In this document: piece by piece, positions 1-7,783 of the stretch
How positions within the stretch are numbered: position 1 is the stretch's first letter
Layout: every line of letters begins with the position of its first letter
Assembly: GCF_023130475.1 (NCBI RefSeq)
Contig: NZ_JAKHEX010000016.1
Span: 1 to 61,959 of the forward strand
DNA from: Aciditerrimonas ferrireducens
Lineage (GTDB): Bacteria > Actinomycetota > Acidimicrobiia > Acidimicrobiales > UBA8190
DNA: 61,959 nt
Direction of reading: 5' to 3'
The notes under the pieces: generated by a model
What the model was told of the DNA's origin: nothing
What the model saw: only the letters and a program-made list of their open reading frames with translations
Database searches by the model: none
Made by a program: the position numbers and the translations under genes

Positions 1-82
1 GAACCGACCGCGCGAAACTGTCGACCGTCAGCCCGAACTCTCGAGCTGACCACACCGAGGACCACACTCGGATTCCCACCAC

Positions 83-1468
83 GTGGCGGGGCCCTATCCT
101 CGCAGCGCGGGGCTCGACCCGACCTCGATCGGGGTGAGCGATCGGGGCTCGCTGTCGGACCCGTTCATCGAGAAGATCGAGGAGTGGGTCGATCGCTCCC
201 AGGGGAGGGTCCGGGCTGATGTGGTCCACGACAAGCTCTCAGCCCTTGGTTATCAGGGCTCGCCTCGCACCACCCGGAGGGTCGTGCGGGCCGTGAAGGC
301 CGCGTGGCGCAGGGACCATGCTCGTGCGTATCGGCCCTGGATCCCTGAGCCGGGGCTGTGGCTGCAGTGGGACTACGGTGACGGCCCGGTCGTGGGTGGG
401 CGGGCGACCGTGCTGTTTTGCGCCTGGCTCGCCTGGAGCCGGTTCCGGGTGATCCTCCCGCTTTTCGACCGGACCCTCCCCTCGGTGATCTCGGCGTGGG
501 ACCGGACGTTCCGGATCCTGGGCGGGGCTCCGACCTACCTGCTCACCGACAACGAGAAGACGGTCACGACCCGCCATGTCGCCCGCATCCCGGTCAGAAA
601 CCCCGCGATCGTCTCGGCGGCTGTCTACTACGGCGTCGTCGTGCGCACCTGCGTCGTGGCTGACCCCGAGTCCAAGGGCGGCGCCGAGTCCACGGTGCGT
701 ATCGCCAAGGCCGACGTGGTCCCGACCGAGGCGAACCTGCGTCCGGGCTACGCGACCTTCGCCGAGCTTGAGGCCGCGTGCCAAGCGGCGATGGACCGGT
801 TCAACACCAGGGCTCACGCGGTGACCCGTCGCGTGCCCTTTGAGGCTCTCGCTGAGGAGCGAGCCCACCTCCACCGCATCCCCGACGAGCCTTATCAGGT
901 CGCCTTCGGGCTTTCGCGCTCGGTGTCGTGGAGCTCGACGGTGACCCTTGATGGTGCCCGATACTCGGTGCCGCACACGCTTCGGGACACCAAGGTGTGG
1001 GTGCGTGTAGCTGGCGACGAGGTGGTCATCGTGGCTGGCGGGCCCGGCGAGGTCAAAGAGGTGGCACGCCACCGCCGGGTCGGCCCGGGCCAAGCGGCGA
1101 TCGACCCTGCCCACTACCCCGAGCGCAAGGAACCAGCCGACCGCCGTCCCAAGGCAACCACTGCCGCCGAGGCAGCGTTCCTCTCGCTTGGCGAAGGAGC
1201 GAAGCTCTGGCTGCTTGAGGCGGCCTCCGTGGGCATAAGGGGGATCGAGGCCCGCATGAAGGAGGCCGTTGCCCTCGCCGGGGTGCTCGGGCACGACCGG
1301 GTCGATGAGGCACTGGGGCTCGCGGCGATGGCCGGGCGTTTCGCCCCGGGGGACCTCGCCGCGATCTGCGCCGCCCGCCGCGCCGAGGTGCGCCGCGCCG
1401 ACCCCGTCAGCTCCTTGCAGCCCGGCACGGGGCGCTGGGCCGGCTTTCAGCACAAAGAGGCCCGATGA
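83..1468 (+). CDS. istA: IS21-family transposase IstA, N-terminally short
   Basis: DDE transposase of the IS21 family; it cuts and joins the element ends with the help of IstB. The catalytic triad is visible as D97 (LQWDYGDG), D156 (LTDNEKT) and E202 (KGGAEST), followed by the Mu-type SH3-like C-terminal region. IstA proteins normally begin with a helix-turn-helix of about 50-70 residues. Here the recognisable family sequence starts only after that domain, and an in-frame TGA lies at 47-49. The GTG at 83 is the best start in the frame. Either the HTH part lies in another frame upstream, which would mean a frameshift, or the protein is truncated and possibly inactive. It overlaps istB by 4 bp (ATGA). 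Confidence 0.85.
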   Translation: MAGPYPRSAGLDPTSIGVSDRGSLSDPFIEKIEEWVDRSQGRVRADVVHDKLSALGYQGSPRTTRRVVRAVKAAWRRDHARAYRPWIPEPGLWLQWDYGDGPVVGGRATVLFCAWLAWSRFRVILPLFDRTLPSVISAWDRTFRILGGAPTYLLTDNEKTVTTRHVARIPVRNPAIVSAAVYYGVVVRTCVVADPESKGGAESTVRIAKADVVPTEANLRPGYATFAELEAACQAAMDRFNTRAHAVTRRVPFEALAEERAHLHRIPDEPYQVAFGLSRSVSWSSTVTLDGARYSVPHTLRDTKVWVRVAGDEVVIVAGGPGEVKEVARHRRVGPGQAAIDPAHYPERKEPADRRPKATTAAEAAFLSLGEGAKLWLLEAASVGIRGIEARMKEAVALAGVLGHDRVDEALGLAAMAGRFAPGDLAAICAARRAEVRRADPVSSLQPGTGRWAGFQHKEAR

Positions 1469-2244
1469 CTCCGGCGCACACTGCGCCCGACCCCGTCTTG
1501 GGCGAGGTGGAGGCCCTCTGCCGGCGCTTGAGGCTCCGCTACGTGCGAGAACAGGCCCCCGAGGTCCTGCTCACGGCCAAGGCCCAGCGCTGGGAGCCCG
1601 CCGAGGTGCTTCGGGTCCTGCTCCAGGCCGAAGTGGACGGACGCACACGTTCCACGACCGAGGCCCGCCGCCGCCAGGCCCGCTTCCCTGCCGGCAAGAC
1701 CTTCGACACCTGGGACGCGACCAAAAGCTCCATTCCTGCCCCGACCCAGCGGGCGCTACGGACCTTGGAGTGGGTAGCTCGCCACGAGAACGTGGTGGTG
1801 TGCGGGCCGAGCGGCACCGGCAAATCCCACCTGTTAGAGGCGCTCGGCCAGCAAGCCATCGAGCAGGGTGTTCGCGTCGCGTGGTTCCGCATCGAGGACC
1901 TCGGCGCGCTCGTGCGCCGTCACCGGGTCGACGACTCGGTCGTCAAGGCCTTCACCCCCGTCCTGCGGGCCGATCTCGTGATCGTCGACGACGTCGGCCT
2001 GCTCCCACTGTCGGCTGATGCCGCCGAGGGCCTCTACCGCCTCGTCGACGTCGCCTACGAGCGTCGCAGCCTCGCCATCTCCTCGAACCTCCACCCGAGC
2101 GGCTTTGACCAGCTGATGGACCGCACCATCGCCACCGCGCTCGTCGACCGGCTCCTGCACCACGCCCATGTCCTCTTCACCGAAGGGGAGAGCATCCGCC
2201 TCGCGGACGCCATGGCAGGGAAGGGGGTGATGCCCCTCGCCTGA
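1465..2244 (+). CDS. istB: IS21-family helper ATPase IstB
   Basis: AAA+ ATPase related to DnaC that assists IstA in target capture. The Walker A motif is GPSGTGKS at residues 114-121. The Walker B motif is DLVIVDDVG, with acidic residues near 176-177. The 259-aa length is normal for IstB. Translation is probably coupled to istA, because the start codon overlaps the istA stop in an ATGA. The right-end repeats of the element begin 5 bp after its stop codon. The gene looks complete, unlike its partner. Confidence 0.93.
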   Translation: MTPAHTAPDPVLGEVEALCRRLRLRYVREQAPEVLLTAKAQRWEPAEVLRVLLQAEVDGRTRSTTEARRRQARFPAGKTFDTWDATKSSIPAPTQRALRTLEWVARHENVVVCGPSGTGKSHLLEALGQQAIEQGVRVAWFRIEDLGALVRRHRVDDSVVKAFTPVLRADLVIVDDVGLLPLSADAAEGLYRLVDVAYERRSLAISSNLHPSGFDQLMDRTIATALVDRLLHHAHVLFTEGESIRLADAMAGKGVMPLA

Positions 2245-2249
2245 TCATC

Positions 2250-2394
2250 GCCCGCGGGGAGTTCTCGCGGCCGCCCGCGGGGAATTCTCGTGGCCGCGCG
2301 CGGGGAGCAGTGTGGCCGCACGTGGGGAGAAGGCATGACCGCCCGCGGGGAAAACTCATGGCCGCCAGTGGGGAGAACCACGTGGCCATTGACA
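2250..2394 (+). repeat. IS21 right-end array of six 23-bp repeats
   Basis: Six imperfect tandem units of 22-24 bp start at 2250, 2273, 2296, 2318, 2341 and 2364. The shared pattern is GCCCGCGGGGA, then a variable 5-8 bp, then TGGCC. The last unit runs into the terminal ATTGACA. IS21 ends are known to carry several subterminal transposase-binding repeats, which fits. Six contiguous copies is a long array. Confidence 0.85.
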
Positions 2395-2918
2395 CCCCTG
2401 CCGCACCTCGGGGCCGATGGCGAGGGTGTGCGTCGGCACCGGTCTTCCTTCAGGCGTCCCCCGAGGGCTCCTGCCACGGGAGGGGCGAGGGACCGGTGCA
2501 GTCCGTGCCCCGACCGGTGCTGGGTCCGGGGAGCCTTGTCACTGACCCGGCGTTCTTGCTGTTGACCCTGGTGGTGCTGGTCGTGGTCATGGGCCTGGTG
2601 GTGCTGTCCAGCGGGGCGCCACGGGCCGGGTCGGGGTCGCCTGTCGCCCGAGGAGCACGTGGCGTCCTCGACCGTCTGGAGGTGGTGGGCCTGTCCTCTC
2701 CGGCCGAGCCGCCACCGAAGGCGACAGCGCGTCGGGGAGCCCGCCGCTGTCACAGCGGATCCCTAGCCTTCCGGTGCGTGGCGGATCCTCGAACGACGTC
2801 CCGCTCACCGAGGAGCGGACGGAGGCGGCCGGCGGGCACGTCACGTCGAGGCGATCGGGATCGGCTCCGGGATGGAAGGACCAGTACCCTGGAGACAGGT
2901 CGAGGACGGAGCACGCAG
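2395..2918. other. Gene-poor gap between IS21 and the DprA-like gene
   Basis: I see no convincing gene here. The frame of the DprA-like gene stays open across the stretch and includes a hydrophobic run (about 2535-2640), but it has no family resemblance and the run comes from GTG/CTG-rich sequence. A possible -10, TACCCT, lies at 2885-2890, about 30 bp upstream of the DprA-like start. Confidence 0.5.
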
Positions 2919-3875
2919 ATGGCGATCACGTTGTCCGAGGATCAGCGTCGCCTCCTCGCTCTCTGCGCCATCCGAGTGGATCACGCAAGCATCGACTGGA
3001 GCTTGATCGCCCGGCAAGCCCAGCGCCCCGGAGGACTCGACGAGCTCTGGGATGGAAGGATTCAGGAACGAAGTGCTGCTGCGGCAAAGGCCCTGCCGGT
3101 GCTTCGCCACGGCCTTCATCGCCTCGACGAGCTGAACGAGCGAGTGGACGCGGAGGTCGCTGCAGCCGACACCGTTGGGGCCAGACTGGTCACCGTCCTC
3201 GACAAGGGCTACCCGGTGAACCTCCGGCTCGTCCCGAACCTTCCGCCTTTCCTCTTCGTGCGCGGCGACCTCCAGGAAGAGGACGCCCGGTCGGTGGCGG
3301 TCGTGGGAACCCGCGCAGCCTCCGAAGCCGGTCTTCGTCGCGCCACGCGGATGGCGACGCTGCTCGTCCAGAGGGGCGTCACCGTTGTCTCCGGACTGGC
3401 CCGCGGGATCGATACCGCTGCCCACCGCAGTGCGCTCGAGTCGGGTGGCAGGACCATCGCGGTGCTCGGGACTGGCATCACGAGGTGCTACCCGCCCGAG
3501 AACCGTGAACTCGCCGAGGAGATCACCTGCCACGGTGCGCTCGTCTCCCAGTTCTGGCCGACGAGGGGGCCGGGACGAGACACCTTTCCCCGTCGCAATG
3601 TGGTCACCTCCGGACTCAGCCAGGGGACCGTCGTCATCGAGGCGTCGAGCACGTCTGGAGCCAAGATGCAAGCGCGTCTCGCACTGGAGCACGGCAAGAA
3701 GGTCTTCCTCGTCCGATCCCTCGTGACGGATAAGCCGTGGGCCCGGAGCTTCGTGCAGCAGCGTGGTGCGATCGAGGTCAGTGACGTCGAGGAGGTCGTC
3801 CGGCACCTTGCGACGCCGGACAGGCTCCGCTTGGTGAGCGAGCAGCGTCAGCAGCTCTGCCTTTCGCTTCTCTGA
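2919..3875 (+). CDS. DprA/Smf-like Rossmann-fold protein of an accessory two-gene unit
   Basis: The 318-aa protein shows the DprA signatures in order: VVGTRAAS at 129-135, SGLARGIDTAAH at 158-169, LGTGITRCYPPEN at 183-195, and FPRRNVVTSGLS with VVIEASSTSGA at 224-248. Classical DprA loads RecA on transformed single-stranded DNA. The N-terminal 115 residues do not look like the usual SAM-like domain, and the C-terminal winged helix is missing. It therefore looks like a specialised paralogue rather than the housekeeping dprA. The ATG at 2919 has a GGAG seven bases upstream; the frame is open further but without family resemblance. The next gene starts 7 bp downstream, so the two are an operon. 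Third codon positions are visibly less GC-rich than in the chromosomal genes, suggesting transfer. A role in DNA-related conflict or defence is inference only. Confidence 0.82.
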   Translation: MAITLSEDQRRLLALCAIRVDHASIDWSLIARQAQRPGGLDELWDGRIQERSAAAAKALPVLRHGLHRLDELNERVDAEVAAADTVGARLVTVLDKGYPVNLRLVPNLPPFLFVRGDLQEEDARSVAVVGTRAASEAGLRRATRMATLLVQRGVTVVSGLARGIDTAAHRSALESGGRTIAVLGTGITRCYPPENRELAEEITCHGALVSQFWPTRGPGRDTFPRRNVVTSGLSQGTVVIEASSTSGAKMQARLALEHGKKVFLVRSLVTDKPWARSFVQQRGAIEVSDVEEVVRHLATPDRLRLVSEQRQQLCLSLL

Positions 3876-3882
3876 GGCCACG

Positions 3883-4740
3883 ATGCCGGGTCGGTTCTGG
3901 TCGGTCCCCGGCCCATCCCTTGGCTTCCCGAGCTGCCCGTCGTGCAGCTACCTGTCCACCGGTCCGCCGCGGCTCCGCCTCTCCTGTGCGAGGCAGTCTT
4001 CCCAGAACATTGCGAAGAACGCCTGTCCCGTGTGCAGTCAGGTCCTCGAGGGCGGGTCGTGCCCGAACTGGCTCTGCGCCGACCCGAACCGCCGAATCAA
4101 GAGGATTCGAGCCATTGCGTACCACACTGATCAGCTCCGGAACACAATCATTCGCTACAAGTACAGGGGTAAAATCGGCTGGTCCCGGATCTTCGGTCGT
4201 TTGCTCGTCGCTTGGCTCGATCAGCATGCTCGGGACGAAACCTTCGACTTGATCGTCGCGAACCCGACGTCCACCGGGGAAGGCGGCAATGCTTTCGCCC
4301 ATACCGAGCAGGTCCTCGACGCTGCGGCCACCGAGGACCTGCTCGGCACGTGGCCTTTCGACGTTGCGACGACCCGGGCGATCGTGAAGACACGGCAGAC
4401 CTCGAAGTCGGCAGGAGGAGATGTTGGCGCCAAGCGGAGAGCGGCGGCCGAGCTGTTCGACGCTCTGTGTGTGCCGGACCCGGCAGGGACCCGGGGGCGT
4501 CGGATCCTGGTCTACGACGATGTGTGCACCACGGGAAGCCAGCTCGATGCGGTCGCCCGGTGCCTCAGCGACGCAGGCCGGTTCCGTCCGAGTCGGCGGG
4601 GAGGTCGTCGAGCACCCAGCCGAGCTGGTGCCTCTTGGCCCGGTACATGGCGTGGTCGGCGGCAACGAGGAGCTCGTCGACGCTCGGCTCGTGGGCTCCC
4701 CAGGGCCGCCACGCTGCCCCGACGCTCGGGACCACGGTGA
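3883..4740 (+). CDS. ComF-like phosphoribosyltransferase with zinc ribbon, aberrant C-terminus
   Basis: The N-terminus has Cys pairs C18/C21 and C48/C51 plus C60 and C65, as in the zinc ribbon of ComF proteins. The type I PRTase fold follows, with the PRPP loop YDDVCTTGSQ near residues 211-220 and the NPTSTGEGG...AFAHTEQVL substrate region upstream. Family resemblance stops at RCLSDAG (about 4579). The last ~55 residues are an Arg/Gly/Pro-rich reading antisense to the GGDEF gene, so the native C-terminal strand and helix have been replaced or lost. Translation is probably coupled to the DprA-like gene (7-bp gap, TGAGG as ribosome site). Substrate and function are unknown. The DprA-PRTase pairing suggests nucleotide or DNA-end metabolism in a defence setting. 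The altered tail may or may not leave it functional. Confidence 0.75.
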   Translation: MPGRFWSVPGPSLGFPSCPSCSYLSTGPPRLRLSCARQSSQNIAKNACPVCSQVLEGGSCPNWLCADPNRRIKRIRAIAYHTDQLRNTIIRYKYRGKIGWSRIFGRLLVAWLDQHARDETFDLIVANPTSTGEGGNAFAHTEQVLDAAATEDLLGTWPFDVATTRAIVKTRQTSKSAGGDVGAKRRAAAELFDALCVPDPAGTRGRRILVYDDVCTTGSQLDAVARCLSDAGRFRPSRRGGRRAPSRAGASWPGTWRGRRQRGARRRSARGLPRAATLPRRSGPR

Positions 4741-5530
4741 GCTCGGCTGCCTGGTCCGGGGTCGACAGCGCGACGCGGATGGCGGCGACGGCTTCGGCCA
4801 GTGCGGCGAGCTCCTGGCGGGAGCCGCGCACGCAGACGACGAACTCGTCGCTGCCCAAGCGCCCGACGAGGTGGCCGGCCGCGAGCTGCCTGAGCCGCTC
4901 GGCGACCTCCACGAGGACCTGGTCCCCGCGATCGTGGCCCAGGGTGTCGTTGACCTCCTTGAAGCCGTCCAGGTCGGCGATGACCACGCCGACACCCGGC
5001 TCGCTCGTCACGGGTTCGGTCGACCAGGTGCTGAGCTCGTCGAGCACCCCGCGCCGGTTCACGAGCGAGGTCAGGGTGTCGTGCGTCGCCTCCCACGCCA
5101 GGCGCTGCTCGGCCTCGTAGTGGGCGGTGATGTCCCACACCACCAGGCAGGCGGCGGGTTCACCCTGCCACTCCATGAAGGCAGCCTTCGCCTCGCCGAT
5201 CAGCTCGGTCCCGTCGAAGCGCAACAGGCGCAGGATCGAGCTCCCGGGCAGGACCCCGTCGCGAAGCAGCGCCACCTGCCGCTCCCGGGCGTACTCCCGC
5301 TGTTCGGGGGCCACGAACTGCAGCGAGTCCATGCCCACGAACACCTCGGTGCTCGGGGCCCGGACCAGGTCGGCGGCGGCCTGGTTGACCCACAGGATGA
5401 TGCCCCGTCGATGGATCACCACCGGATGGGGAAGGTTCTGGAAGGCTCGGCCCAACTCCTCGAGCGACGGGGTCCCCACCGCCGTCTCGCACCGGCCCGC
5501 CACGTTCGCCTCTTCGACCATCGACCTCAC
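4565..5530 (-). CDS. PAS-GGDEF protein, probable diguanylate cyclase with GSDEF site
   Basis: A PAS-like sensor domain (about residues 25-140) precedes a GGDEF domain that opens with THDTLTSLVNRRG (149-161). The active-site loop reads GRLGSDEFVV, with GSDEF at 226-230 in place of GGDEF. The metal-binding Asp and Glu are kept, but the second Gly is Ser, so activity may be reduced or regulatory. There is no membrane segment, so it is a cytosolic input protein. The 3' end overlaps the phosphoribosyltransferase frame by 176 bp tail to tail. Its last residues (DSDGTGLRR) may already lie at the junction with the accessory block. Composition is chromosomal and GC-rich. Confidence 0.88.
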   Translation of the reverse strand: MRSMVEEANVAGRCETAVGTPSLEELGRAFQNLPHPVVIHRRGIILWVNQAAADLVRAPSTEVFVGMDSLQFVAPEQREYARERQVALLRDGVLPGSSILRLLRFDGTELIGEAKAAFMEWQGEPAACLVVWDITAHYEAEQRLAWEATHDTLTSLVNRRGVLDELSTWSTEPVTSEPGVGVVIADLDGFKEVNDTLGHDRGDQVLVEVAERLRQLAAGHLVGRLGSDEFVVCVRGSRQELAALAEAVAAIRVALSTPDQAAELTVVPSVGAAWRPWGAHEPSVDELLVAADHAMYRAKRHQLGWVLDDLPADSDGTGLRR

Positions 5531-5608
5531 CGCCCTCGGGTGCCCTCGATCGATGATCGGGGCGCGAGCCGACTCCCTTGAGGGCTGGGTCGGACCAGCC
5601 AGGGCGTC

Positions 5609-6487
5609 TCAGGCCAGGGCGGCGCAGACGTCGTCGCCCCGGGCCCGGGAGGAGAGCACGACCGGCACGCCGGTCGGATCCTGGCCGCAGAGACCGGCCA
5701 GCAGACCCCGGACCAGCCCCCGGTCGACGGCGCAGAGCGCGGGGCTGGCGGCCGCGGCGTCGCCGAAGGGGCAGCGCTCGGCGACCACGGCGGTCAGGGC
5801 CCCGCGGTGCTCGGCCCGAGCGGCGAAGCCGTGGGCCGTGAGCGCGTCGGCGACGGCGTGCATGGCGGCCCGGACCGAGCGGGCCGGGTGGCCAGGGTCC
5901 ATGCGACGGGCCAGGGTCCGGCCGTAGGTCTCGCCGACCCGCTCGGCCAGCTGCTCGGCCCGGGCCGGCCCGAGGGCGGCGACGGCCTCGGCCAGCAGGG
6001 AGAGGAGCAGCTCGTCCCGCTGGTCCAGCAGGCCCAGGTCTGCCTCGGCCTGGGTCCCCCCGGCCACCCGGTAGCGCTTGGCTGGCCGACCGGCCCCGCC
6101 ATCCCCCGGGCGGACGCTCACCTCCAGGTAGCCGCCGGCGGCCAGCCGCTCGAGGTGGTGACGAGCGACGTTCGGGTGGAGGGAGAAGGCCTCGGCCACC
6201 GCCGAGGCGGTCACCTCGGGGTGGGCCCGGACGTGGAGGTAGATCTCCCGTCGCGTGGGGTCGCCGAACGCGGCGGCCACGGCGGTGACCTGGGCAGCGA
6301 AGCGCTCCGCCGAGCGGTCTGCGCCGGCGTCCCCGCTCGGGCTGGCCGCGGGCGGGCTGGCCTCGGGCGAGCAGGCCGCCGTCGCGCCGGCCCCGGCCGG
6401 GCCCTGCGCCCCCTCCTCGGGGCCGCTCCTCGAGCGCCTCGGGGTGGTGGGCCCCTTCCCCGGCGGTCGGACGGCGCAGGTGGCCAC
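5609..6487 (-). CDS. SufR-like winged-helix regulator with C-terminal cysteines
   Basis: A 55-residue Pro/Ala-rich leader precedes a winged helix of the ArsR/DeoR class (FGDPTRREIYLHV ... VTASAVAEAFSLHPNVARHHLERL). The C-terminal half has an ERCPFG...PALCAVDRG motif. Paired cysteines in that position are used by SufR-type regulators to bind an Fe-S cluster. The divergent neighbour is mrp, an Fe-S carrier, so control of Fe-S assembly is a reasonable inference. The GTG at 6487 is preceded by TAGACT-N6-GTG, a leaderless arrangement that supports this start in spite of the odd N-terminal extension. Confidence 0.75.
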   Translation of the reverse strand: MATCAVRPPGKGPTTPRRSRSGPEEGAQGPAGAGATAACSPEASPPAASPSGDAGADRSAERFAAQVTAVAAAFGDPTRREIYLHVRAHPEVTASAVAEAFSLHPNVARHHLERLAAGGYLEVSVRPGDGGAGRPAKRYRVAGGTQAEADLGLLDQRDELLLSLLAEAVAALGPARAEQLAERVGETYGRTLARRMDPGHPARSVRAAMHAVADALTAHGFAARAEHRGALTAVVAERCPFGDAAAASPALCAVDRGLVRGLLAGLCGQDPTGVPVVLSSRARGDDVCAALA

Positions 6488-6587
6488 GTCGATAGTCTAG
6501 GTCTCCGGCCTCGGGCTGCCTCGTGGGCCGGCCCGGTCACCGACCGGGCCAGCGGCTCGGGGTGTGGAGCGACCCGGGAGGCGATCG
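6488..6587. promoter_or_regulatory. Divergent promoter region of the SufR-like gene and mrp
   Basis: On the minus strand a -10 box TAGACT (6499-6494) lies 6 nt before the regulator start codon, with no ribosome binding site. On the plus strand GGGAGG (6576-6581) precedes the mrp GTG at 6588 by 6 nt, so mrp is translated with a leader. An Fe-S-responsive regulator would be expected to bind here. Confidence 0.6.
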
Positions 6588-7778
6588 GTGGACCAGGCCA
6601 GCGAGGACCAGGTGCGCAGGGCCCTGGCGGCCGTCGAAGAACCCGAGCTGCGCCGGGCGGTCGGGGAGCTCGGCATGCTGCGCCAGGTCGAGGTCCACCG
6701 CCGGCGGGTCGAGGTGGTCCTGGCCGTGCCCCAGGCCCGCTGGCCCGGCCTGGAGGAGCTGGCCGCCCGGCTGGAGGCGGCCCTGGCCGCCGTGCCGGGC
6801 GCTCCCCGGCTCTCGCTGCGCTTCGAGGCCATGGACGAGGCGGCCCGGGCCGAGCTGCGGGCCGCCCTGGCCCGGCCGGCCGGTGGCGAACCAGCCCCGG
6901 TGCTCGGCCCCCGGACCCGGCCCCAGGCCCCCCCGGGCGGGGCCCCCCAGCCCCTGGTCCAGCAGCCCGGCAGCCCGAACCGCTACCTGGACCCGGGCAG
7001 CCGGACCCGGGTGATCGGGATCTCCTCGGGCAAGGGCGGGGTGGGCAAGTCCTCGGTCTCGGTCAACCTGGCCGTGGCCCTCGCCGCCCGGGGCTTGGAC
7101 GTGGGCCTGCTCGACGCCGACGTCTACGGCTTCTCGGTGCCGAAGATGCTCGGGGTCCGCCGCCCCCCGAGCCAGATCGACGACCTCCTCGTGCCTCCGG
7201 TGGTCCACGGGGTCCGCTGCCTGTCCATCGGGGCCTTCGTGGACGACGACCAGCCGGTGGTCTGGCGGGGCCCCATGCTCCACAAGGCCCTCGAGCAGTT
7301 CCTCACCGAGGCCTACTGGGGGGAGCCCGACGTGCTCCTCGTCGACATGCCGCCGGGGACCGGGGACGTGGCCCTCTCCCTCGGCCAGGTCCTGCCCCGC
7401 CTGGAGGTCCTCGTGGTCACCACCCCCCAGCCGGCCGCCCAGCGGGTGGCCCAGCGCTCGGCCATCGCGGCCCGGACCATGAAGCTGGCCGTCCGAGGGG
7501 TGGTCGAAAACCTCTCCTGGTTCACCGCCGACGACGGCACCCGCTACGAGCTCTTCGGCCGGGGTGGGGGCCAGCAGCTGGCCGACGAGCTGAAGGTGCC
7601 CTTGCTGGCCCAGATCCCCTTGGTGCCGGCCATCCGGGAGGGGGCCGACGAGGGGGTGCCGGTGCGGGTGGCGGCCCCGGCCGGCGAGGCGGCCCAGGCC
7701 TTCGATGCCCTGGCCGAGGCGGTCCTCGCCCTCGGCCCGGCCCGCCGCTACCGCAGCGAGCTCCAGGTCAGGACCTAG
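6588..7778 (+). CDS. mrp: Mrp/ApbC-family Fe-S cluster carrier ATPase
   Basis: A short MIP18/DUF59-like N-terminal domain (about residues 1-90) and a Pro/Ala-rich linker lead to the P-loop ATPase. Its deviant Walker A motif SSGKGGVGKSS lies near residues 145-155. DMPPGTGD and the PQPAAQRVA region follow, all typical of Mrp/Nbp35. The family binds and transfers [4Fe-4S] clusters in the cytosol. The CxxC found in many members is not evident near the C-terminus. I chose the GTG at 6588 because it has GGGAGG at good spacing; GTG 6564 lacks one. It lies opposite the SufR-like regulator, and a MarR gene follows 5 bp downstream. Confidence 0.88.
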   Translation: MDQASEDQVRRALAAVEEPELRRAVGELGMLRQVEVHRRRVEVVLAVPQARWPGLEELAARLEAALAAVPGAPRLSLRFEAMDEAARAELRAALARPAGGEPAPVLGPRTRPQAPPGGAPQPLVQQPGSPNRYLDPGSRTRVIGISSGKGGVGKSSVSVNLAVALAARGLDVGLLDADVYGFSVPKMLGVRRPPSQIDDLLVPPVVHGVRCLSIGAFVDDDQPVVWRGPMLHKALEQFLTEAYWGEPDVLLVDMPPGTGDVALSLGQVLPRLEVLVVTTPQPAAQRVAQRSAIAARTMKLAVRGVVENLSWFTADDGTRYELFGRGGGQQLADELKVPLLAQIPLVPAIREGADEGVPVRVAAPAGEAAQAFDALAEAVLALGPARRYRSELQVRT

Positions 7779-7783
7779 GGCCG

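Larger units (their letters stand above)
1..2394 (+). mobile_element. IS21-family insertion sequence, left end outside the window
   Basis: The stretch carries istA and istB with an ATGA overlap, followed by an array of short repeats that ends in ATTGACA at 2388-2394. Read from the other strand, the right end begins TGTCAATGGCCACGTGG, which has the TGT...ACA type of terminus usual for IS21 elements. No matching inverted copy is visible in positions 1-82, so the left tip lies upstream or has been lost. The element directly abuts the accessory region containing the DprA-like gene. Confidence 0.85.

Noticed and set aside
2250..2394. CRISPR-like array
   Set aside because: The repeats are contiguous with no spacers, degenerate, and end at the terminus of an IS21 element.
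2535..2640. Small membrane protein suggested by a hydrophobic run
   Set aside because: It arises from a GTG/CTG-rich stretch, has no start with a ribosome site and no family resemblance.
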